Shown piece by piece: positions 58,501-64,000 of a stretch of 64,000 nt of DNA. The stretch comes from Gnetum montanum (Eukaryota; Streptophyta; Gnetopsida; Gnetales; Gnetaceae): NCBI GenBank assembly GCA_015680685.1, contig MNCI01002086.1, forward strand, positions 212,331 through 276,330, read 5' to 3'. Position 1 is the stretch's first letter. Each line of letters begins with the position of its first letter. The notes beneath the pieces are model-generated. The model saw only the letters and a program-made list of their open reading frames with translations, was not told where the DNA came from and made no database searches. The position numbers and the translations under genes were made by a program.

Positions 58501-58775
58501 AGTTTAAGGTCCTACTAGACCATGAACCTAGTTTAAGGTCTGGGTAGACTATGATGTGCTAGTTTAAGGTCCTAGCAGATCACTATGCTAGTTTAACATC
58601 GTAGCAAATGATGGATGGCTAGTTTAAGGTCATAGAAGATCATGTTGTGGGTACCAATGTCATAGCCCAAGGACATTCTATGCCAGTTTAATGTCATAGA
58701 AGATGTTCTATGCTAGTTTAACATCATATTAGACATGATGTGCTAGTTTAACGTCATAGAAAAAATTCTCTAACC
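58501..58775 (-). repeat. Hairpin-TTAAACTAG array of F, about 8 units
   Basis: Plus strand shows CTAGTTTAA followed by the stem: GGTC, loop CTACTA, GACC (58508-58521); GGTC, loop TGGGTA, GACT (58537-58550, one G-U); GGTC, loop CTAGCA, GATC (58568-58581, one mismatch). Further boxes near 58602, 58622, 58686, 58718 and 58743. It starts about 30 nt after the integrase frame ends. Confidence 0.75.
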
Positions 58776-58804
58776 TTGCTTTTTTGCTGGTGTGAGACTA
58801 TGTA

Positions 58805-59605
58805 CTAGACATAGTATAGCTTCAGGTACAAGTGGTTAATTGGATTGGCAAACTCATTGCCATCTAGATCGACAAGCTTGAATGCTCCATTGTCATAGGC
58901 CTTTATGACCAAGAAAGGCCCTTCCCAGTTAGTTGAGAATTTATCCATGGGCTCATGAATGACCTTGAAGACCAAGTCCCCCTCCTTAATCAATTATTGA
59001 TGCTTATTGTGATGATGCTTTTGTCGTTGCTTTTCTTAGTATCGCTCGATGCGACCAAGTGTTTACATGCACTCCTCATCTATAGAGTCGAGGTCAATGG
59101 CCCTCAATTTGTTATTCTAAACCTCATCAATGAAGCTTGATAGGATCATACAAAGTAATGGGCCCTATAGTTCAAGAGGCAACATTGCTTCAAATCCATA
59201 CACAAGACTATATGGCGTCTTACCTGTTGCTATTTTTCATGTCATACGGTAGGCCCATAATGTGTAGACTAGCTATTCATGCCATCATTACTTGTTGTTG
59301 CTAAGCATTCTTTGTAGAAGGTTGATGATAACTTTGTTCATTGCCTCTACTTGCCCATTCACCTATGGATAGTATGGTGATGAAAACGAATGCTTAATGC
59401 CAAGGTGTTCATAGAAGGCTTTAGTTTCTTCACTACTAAATTATAGCCTATTGTCTATGACTATAGTCATGGGTAGACCAAATTGGATCACTATGTTGTC
59501 TAGAATGAATTTGTAGACTTGTTGCAATGTTTTCTTCCTAAGGGGAATGCTTTAACCCAATTGGTAAATTATTTAGTTGTGGTTATGATGAAGCTATGTC
59601 CTACA
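58805..59605 (-). pseudogene. Integrase of element F (Tat type), broken and interrupted
   Basis: From 59605 downwards: NWVKAFPLRKKTLQQVYKFI, LDNIVIQFGLPMTIVIDN (catalytic Asp), HSFSSPYYP-VNGQVEAMNKV (catalytic Glu), LWAYRMT, TGKTPYSLVYGFEAMLPLEL, then the C-terminal open stretch 58805-58993 with MIKEGDLVFKVI, NWEGPFLVIKAY and FKLVDLDGNEF. This is the Tat form of Ty3/gypsy integrase. Only a few stops. G lies immediately upstream at a point within the core. Confidence 0.87.
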
Positions 59606-60171
59606 TGTACCGACCGAAATCGTCGGTGCAAGGCTGGAACATTACGAGCACCGAAAGATCTACGGACAAGCACAGTCGACCCTGCCTCCGCTTGAGGGCA
59701 AGCTGGAACGGACGAAGGCAGAGTGCCTTGAATGGTCCGCACATGGATCAAACAAGGACTTCCCCAACGTTGGCAGCTACAACACGTTGGGTTATACGTA
59801 AACAATGCACGCTAAATGTAAACCGTAAACAAGCACGATAATGTAAATGAGCCTGTAAACGTAAACGTAAATTGAAAAATGAAGAAAAATGCAATAAATC
59901 TGGGCAAAATGTAAACTATTTTGTATTGAGAATTGATTACAAAGTGCACCGGTCCAAACGCAGTTGTGGCTTTGACACAAGGCGGACGAAAGGCCCCGGC
60001 GTGTGTGGGAATGACTCGGCTAGTTTGCAAGGCAAGCGGAGCGTAGAGACTGTGTGTACAGTGTACAGGGCTCTCCAGCATAAGAGGGTTTTGAGCTCTG
60101 GTCCACAGCGTAAATGTCTCTTGTGTCCTCTCGAAGTTTTTTGCCCACCCCGAATTTACGGAAAACTGGGC

Positions 60172-60220
60172 TATTTATAGGGGAAGGGTTACCGGGAAAA
60201 TCGGGTTGGGAGACACGTGG
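60172..60220 (-). promoter_or_regulatory. Core promoter of the G LTR: G-box and TATA box
   Basis: In element sense CCACGTG at 60220-60214 then TATAAATA at 60179-60172. The same pair with the same spacing is intact in the 3' LTR of P and decayed in F and in the 5' LTR of P. G-boxes bind plant bZIP and bHLH factors, so responses to light or abscisic acid are possible. Confidence 0.65.
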
Positions 60221-60334
60221 GCGTATACGCTGGGCGTATATGCTACATCAGGCCAGCATATATGCTAGGCGTATATGCTGGACTTGCTGGGCGTGTGAAC
60301 TTGGGTGGATGTTGGGCGTACACGCTGGGCGTCT

Positions 60335-60572
60335 ACGCTGAAACACTGTAGCATTACGCTGAAACACTGTAGCATTTACGCTGAAACACTGTAGCATTAC
60401 GCTGAAACACTGTAGCATTTACGCTGAAACACTGTAGCATTACGCTGAAACATTGTAGCATTACGCTGGAACACTGTAGCATTTACGTCGGAACACTGTA
60501 GCATTTACGCCGGAGCACTGTAGCATTTACGCCGGAGCACTGTAGCATTTACGCCGGAGCACTGTAGCATTT
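60335..60572. repeat. 11-unit tandem repeat of 21-22 bp in the G LTR
   Basis: Units ACGCTGAAACACTGTAGCATT, alternating 21 and 22 bp at first; the last three are ACGCCGGAGCACTGTAGCATTT-like. A clear gradient runs from CTGAAAC to CCGGAGC forms, indicating stepwise expansion. It lies in U3 upstream of the G-box. Confidence 0.95.
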
Positions 60573-60739
60573 ACGCTGGGGCGTACACGCTGGGCGTATA
60601 GGAATGGAAGATCATCATTTGGAGCCCAAAATCAGATCTTCAAGTGCTTGCGACCTGCTGGGGACCCTGGGGAAGGTCCTGGGGGGTCTAGACATTCCAC
60701 TTTAGCATGTTTTGATGAGTTTTTGAGCCCTGAAAGTTG

Positions 60740-60784
60740 CTGTACGCTGGGCCTTACGCGGGGCATGTGTAGGCCAGCGTACAG
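60740..60784. repeat. Inverted repeat in the G LTR
   Basis: CTGTACGCTGGGCC and GGCCAGCGTACAG, one unpaired base, 18-nt loop. Confidence 0.8.
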
Positions 60785-61007
60785 GATGCATACTTAGTGA
60801 AAACCAAGTATTTTGAGCTCAAGATTTGCCAAGTTTGATGCCAGATGTCATCGTAGTCTTCTGTGGGTCCCAGGGAACTTTTACTTGCTTGCTTTGACTT
60901 CGTTTGATGTTATTTTTGAGGCTTTCAAGCTTGGTCATGCTGAGGATCAACATGACTTAGCTTAATTTCTGTCTTCAAGTGTTAGCCAAAATTTTTGTGG
61001 TGTTTCA

Positions 61008-61024
61008 TTGGCCCCTCTTTGTTG
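61008..61024 (-). promoter_or_regulatory. Polypurine tract of G
   Basis: Minus strand AACAAAGAGGGGCCAA ending at the LTR start. Confidence 0.8.
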
Positions 61025-61412
61025 ATGTCTGGAGGAATTGACCCGAGAGGCATCGACAAAGAAGTACAAAACACCACAAGCAAACTTGGTAGAAACATTG
61101 TCCTTTGGCACTTGACCAGATGTCATCGCACTGTGTTCAAAAGTACATGGGATTGGGGAAATGAAGTTTGTAGCTGGATAGGGAAATGAAAATTGTTGGG
61201 CTTGGGACATGATCAAGGGATTATGCATAGTAAAGGGGATGCTCTGGTGCATATACGGGTCATGCTGATCCTTGTCAATAGCCATTATTTAGCGGACTCA
61301 GCATCAAGACATGAGATGTGCGTCATTTGGTGGAACAAGGCTCTAGTTTAGTGTTTAAGAGGACTTCTTCGCCATGTGATGGTGGGTTGCGTTCTCTCGA
61401 GGAACATGCCCT

Positions 61413-62165
61413 TTATTTGGTGTTAAAGAAAACCTGTTGGTGGCGAGCCAAAGCTACGCAATGAGATGTTACTTGAGCTTTGAGACATGAGTGTTTGTTT
61501 CCAAGACAACTGCCTTCCCGTCTGAGGCTTATGGGACGTGCCAAGGGCCTTGTGGTTCGTTTTGCTCTTTGCTCTTTTCTTTTTCTTTCTTTTTCTTTTT
61601 TGTTTATGCTCTTTTTATTTTTTTTCTCTCTTTTTTTTTTGTTTTTTTTATTTTTGCTTTTTTTTTTGTTTTTTTTTTTGTTTTTTTGTTTTTTTTGGAA
61701 AGAGCTTTCTTTCAATTTTGCACTCATGCTCATGTGCCATAGTGTGTGTTGTAGTTGCTTGAGAGTGTCACAATGTGTAACAGTAGGCTCAAATTTTTGG
61801 GGTGTACTGGGGGTTTCTGGGAAATGTAACTGGGTAGGAATGGGAATAAGAGTGTTGGGGAAATGGAGAATGTATTGGGAACTGGGAATGTACTTTTGAC
61901 CAGATTGATTAACCTGGTTGCGTGCGTCAGAAACAATGTGGCCCCTTATCACTGTGATGAAGTGTATCCGTGTACGAGCACCACTGGGTGTCATCCTGCA
62001 AACACAACTCCAAGAAGACAAGAAAACCACAAGAGAATGAGTTAGCGAACACTTCAGGCATGAATGTGACTGATGCAAATGGAGACACCATGTGAAACTT
62101 GAGGCAAACAAAATGAGCAGCAATAGTGTTGTCAAAGCCAGTGTGATGAATGATGCAGCAGGCAT
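61413..62165 (-). CDS. Candidate third ORF of G, 250 codons, function unknown
   Basis: The longest open frame in the window, on the element's sense strand, between the hairpin array and the LTR. It starts about 55 nt after the hairpin array. Residues 1-30 are hydrophobic (LALTTLLLLILFASS), like a signal peptide or membrane anchor; residues about 155-215 are almost all Lys, Asn, Glu and Arg because they are read from the A-rich tract. It has no match I recognise. F and P keep a related DNA segment, including CVYRMKP and CVYKMKS against CVCRMTP in G, but with stops soon after. A splice-site-like AG lies inside it at 61996, so part of the conservation may be splicing signal rather than coding. 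The alternative is a chance frame. Confidence 0.3.
   Translation of the reverse strand: MPAASFITLALTTLLLLILFASSFTWCLHLHQSHSCLKCSLTHSLVVFLSSWSCVCRMTPSGARTRIHFITVIRGHIVSDARNQVNQSGQKYIPSSQYILHFPNTLIPIPTQLHFPETPSTPQKFEPTVTHCDTLKQLQHTLWHMSMSAKLKESSFQKKQKNKKKNKKKSKNKKNKKKREKKNKKSINKKEKERKRKEQRAKRTTRPLARPISLRREGSCLGNKHSCLKAQVTSHCVALARHQQVFFNTK
61557..61702 (-). repeat. Long A-rich tract (T-rich on plus) of G
   Basis: About 145 nt of almost pure T with C and G on the plus strand, purine-rich in element sense, 550-690 nt before the LTR. Confidence 0.85.
61995..62045 (-). promoter_or_regulatory. 3' splice-site-like tract in G
   Basis: Minus strand CTCATTCTCTTGTGG, TTTTCTTGTCTTCTTGG, then AGTTGTGTTTGCAG and GATGAC. 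It is a good match to a plant acceptor: pyrimidine tract, TGCAG, G. It is 990 nt before the LTR and is followed directly by an ATG. Confidence 0.55.
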
Positions 62166-62221
62166 TGAAGAAGAAATGTCATGAATTACAGCAGCAGATG
62201 AATGTTCCAGAAATGATGTGG

Positions 62222-62475
62222 CCAGTTTATAGTCTTGGCGGACTGTTGTGGGTTAGTTTTACGTCATAACCCGTTGGACGTTGCTAGTTTATCATCGTAG
62301 CGGACGGTATGATGCTAGTTTATAGTCGTGGCGGACTATGAAGAGGCAAGCTAGTTTATAGTCTTAGTGGACTCTGGTAAATGAGTGTGATAGTTTAGCG
62401 TCGTGTCAGACAGAGCTCTGTGGTGTCGGTTTACCGTCATGACGCCAGGACATTCTGTGGTATCAGTTTTAAGTC
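62222..62475 (-). repeat. Main hairpin-TTAAACTAG array of G
   Basis: Plus strand: AGTC, loop TTGGCG, GACT (62231-62244); CATC, loop GTAGCG, GACG (from 62293, one mismatch); AGTC, loop GTGGCG, GACT (62324-62337); AGTC, loop TTAGTG, GACT (62360-62373); CGTC, loop GTGTCA, GACA (near 62399). Each follows AGTTTAT or AGTTTAG. Two less regular units follow to 62475. Confidence 0.8.
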
Positions 62476-62634
62476 ATGATGCCAGGACTGTTCTGTGGTG
62501 GATGCATGCATGTGCATTCGTACGATCCTGTAACCAAAAGCAACTAGAGAAAACAATGTTAAATAGCCACTCCAGAAAACATGAATTGAAATGCACAAGT
62601 GAATAGAAAATAATGTGAAAAGGTTCTAGTTTAA

Positions 62635-62706
62635 GGCCTTTTCGGGCCACGTGTTCTAGTTTAAGGCCTTTTTAGGCCATGGTTTAGTTTAAGGCCTTTT
62701 CGGGCC
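62635..62706 (-). repeat. Three GGCC hairpin units of G
   Basis: GGCC, loop TTTTCG, GGCC (62635-62648); GGCC, loop TTTTTA, GGCC (62665-62678); GGCC, loop TTTTCG, GGCC (62693-62706). Each is preceded on the plus strand by TAGTTTAA. The first lies downstream of the coding tail in element sense. Confidence 0.85.
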
Positions 62707-63065
62707 ACATGCAAGCGTGCAAGCTAGTGCAATGCAAACTAAGGTGACGTATGCACAACAAACAAAGGTGAAGAGTGGGTGGGGATTAGACGTGTCTTTG
62801 GCAGCAAGGGAGTCTTGATTATGTGGTTGTTTCTTAGTCAGACATGGTCTAGGAGACGTGCTAGTTTGCTGTAGGAGGCTTTCAGTTTTTACCCCTTGTT
62901 CGGGCATTTTAGCTCTAGGTGTTGTGTTTGTTGTTGTGGGTGTTGCTTCAAGAGGCTCCTCTTTCAAGACCTGTGACATGTCCATGTTGTGGTCAACTTG
63001 AAAAGGAGTGTTGTCGCCATGTATAATGACTTGTCCACCTTCATATGGAAGGTGGATTTCTTGAT
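62689..63065 (-). pseudogene. C-terminal tail of the G gag-protease product
   Basis: After the protease, a single TGA (where P has TGG, Trp) at about 63087 interrupts the frame, which then continues without stops to 62689: IHLPYEGGQVIIHGDN, a Thr/Pro-rich stretch and a hydrophobic end (FVCCAYVTLVCIALACTLAC). The last part overlaps the third GGCC hairpin. P has a homologous tail. Its role is unknown; the hydrophobic end is unusual for a retrotransposon protein at this place. Confidence 0.6.
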
Positions 63066-63084
63066 GTATCGGTGAGGAAACGGC

Positions 63085-64000
63085 TCATTGTTGTGCTAGC
63101 CATGGTCTGCCAAGAATCATGTTGAAACTAGGCATCTCTTCTATGACATTGAACTCTGCGTTGGTGGGGAATTGTCCACCTGCCACAAAGGCTAAGTTGA
63201 TTTTTCCCTTAACTGTGACACACGACCCATTGAAAGATTTTAAACACATGGTTTCTGTTAGCATGATCTCATCTGCCATGCCTAGTTTGTCGATGACAGA
63301 GTATAGAACTACGTTTGTTGCCGCACCATCATCAACGTGCACTCTACGAATGGTACATTGCCCAACACGTACACTAATCGATAATGGAGCTGTTGTGACT
63401 TCCCCTCGTTTGGGGTTAACTTTAACTGCATCGTCACGGAAGGCTAAGGTGTTGGAACCCAATTCTTGTGGTGTGTGTTGTGAAATCATTACACGGATGG
63501 ATTCCATGTTAGCAGGAATGTTCTCTGTAATAGGAATGGACGCTAGTGTTTGTGCTAAGGCTTCACGATGAGCCGATGATGTCATGACCAGGTCGTACAA
63601 ACTCATGGTTGTGTTCTTTTGTTTGAGCGTTTGTTTCACCTGGGCCAGTGTAGCTACAAAGTCTGTGTTGTCTGCCGTTGTGTTGGTTGCCTCTATATGG
63701 GTTGAGGGCTTGGGCCTGGTTTGTTTGGGATTAGGGGTAGGGCCCCCAGTTTTTAGTTGTTGTATATTAGGTGTATCCTTTGTTTCAGCTGTTGGTATTG
63801 TTCGTTGTTCGTTTGTCATCTTCTGCTACCATTTGGTAGGCTTATCCATGTTGTTGGCAGGGTTGACTCTTAAGGGAGGGAAGGTTGAGATGTTTCCTAA
63901 GGTTGGGCACTAGGTAGGTGAGGGGCCATCGCGTGGTGACACCTTTATGACAAATGGTAGTTTGGGAGGTGTCGTTGTTGTTTGACTAGCTTGTTGTGGC
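63085..64000 (-). pseudogene. gag C-terminus and aspartic protease of G
   Basis: Open for 244 codons from 63819 to 63085. A Pro/Thr-rich linker (residues 1-60), a helical segment with LAQVKQTLKQKNTTMSLYDL, then the protease: VGQCTIRRVHVDDGAATNVV with the active site DDG, and NMILGRPWLAQQ at the end. The same frame continues upstream to the window edge with two stops (near 63930 and 63827), so gag is larger than the 244-codon stretch. Protease cleaves the gag precursor. Three nonsense changes in about 1.2 kb show this copy is recently dead. Confidence 0.82.

Larger units (their letters stand above)
55041..59605 (-). mobile_element. Element F: 3' part of a Tat-like Ty3/gypsy retrotransposon with integrase
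   Basis: In element sense: integrase (59605-58805), hairpin array, noncoding region, acceptor-like site, T-rich tract on the plus strand, polypurine tract, 3' LTR 56904-55041. Its integrase shows what the pol-bearing relatives of P and G look like. Element G interrupts it at 59606; RT and gag would lie beyond G, outside the window. Confidence 0.82.
59606..61007 (-). repeat. 3' LTR of element G (1402 bp)
   Basis: On the minus strand it starts TGAAACACCAC and ends GGTCGGTACA. TATA (TATTTATA) at 60172-60179 and a G-box CACGTGG at 60214-60220, 35 bp apart. U3 holds many GCGTA/TACGC words, palindromes GCGTATACGC (60221) and AGCATATATGCT (60255), an 11-unit tandem repeat and an inverted repeat at 60740-60784. 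Confidence 0.85.
59606..64000 (-). mobile_element. Element G: young Tat-like element without pol, 3' part
   Basis: LTR 59606-61007, noncoding module, then gag-protease reaching the window end. From the protease to the LTR is only 2 kb and holds no RT or integrase, the same layout as P. It is CpG-rich (about 20 CG in its first 265 nt), while the flanking element F is CpG-poor, so it is the most recent insertion here. It lies inside its relative F; left target copy CTACA at 59601-59605. Confidence 0.85.

Noticed and set aside
60335-60572. A CRISPR-like array
   Set aside because: Units are directly adjacent with no unique spacers, and the DNA is plant retrotransposon LTR.
61480-61899. Plus-strand frames of 74-139 codons, almost all Phe and Leu
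   Set aside because: They come from reading the T-rich tract and have no coding character.
63119-63571. A 150-codon plus-strand frame
   Set aside because: Antisense of the G protease; no motif of its own.
1-64000. A host protein-coding gene
   Set aside because: Every frame with recognisable content belongs to a retrotransposon; no exon-intron pattern with a host-type domain was found.

Overview
This is plant nuclear DNA made of nested, mostly decayed LTR retrotransposons. I recognise no host gene. The plant lineages Athila-type and Tat-type Ty3/gypsy, a chromovirus-type Ty3/gypsy and a Ty1/copia element are all present, plant tRNA-Asp serves as a primer, and elements sit inside elements. 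This points to a seed plant with a large repeat-rich genome; I cannot name the species. Reading frames are broken mainly by C>T and G>A changes, as expected for long-methylated DNA.

Layout. (1) 1-6315: 3' part of a plus-strand Tat-like element E with its 3' LTR at 5005-6315, inserted in a copia element. (2) 6316-8633: minus-strand copia relic with gag, protease and integrase. (3) 8634-32607: minus-strand Athila-like element A, flanked by a perfect 5-bp target duplication AATGC. It carries ORF3, integrase, RT-RNase H, protease and gag. Its 5' end is abnormal: full LTR, then a 61-nt copy of tRNA-Asp with CCA, then a truncated second LTR, then a normal primer site. (4) 18468-28283: plus-strand Tat-like element P, complete with both LTRs, inserted into A between gag and protease (target duplication GTGAG/ATGAG). 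It has gag and protease but no RT, RNase H or integrase. (5) 32613-43284 and 54500-55040: AT-rich DNA with a minus-strand chromovirus pol relic D at 36.07-39 kb. (6) 43290-54494: second Athila-like element B, both LTRs present, target duplication TCTAG/CCTAG. (7) 55041-59605: 3' LTR, noncoding region and integrase of a minus-strand Tat-like element F. (8) 59606-64000: a much younger minus-strand relative, G, inserted into the integrase of F, still rich in CpG; it continues past the window.

How the parts work together. E, P, F and G are one family. Their LTRs begin TGAAA and end in TACA or a close variant (TGTCACA-like in F), after a purine tract. Upstream of the 3' LTR each carries the same ordered noncoding module: an array of tiny hairpins (4-bp stem, 6-nt loop) each followed by a TTAAACTAG box, then a pyrimidine tract with a 3' splice-site-like AG, then an A-rich tract, then the polypurine tract. 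Hairpin stems differ between units while pairing is kept. I have not found this arrangement in anything I know, and it is the best candidate here for an undescribed system. P and G share the gag-protease-only layout, so they look like a mobile non-autonomous subfamily that depends on relatives such as F for pol.

A and B show a second theme: a TATA box with the same CATCGATGGGGC-type motifs as their U3 lies about 450 bp upstream of ORF3, which suggests an internal promoter for the third gene. All placements come from reading by eye; domain borders in decayed genes are approximate.
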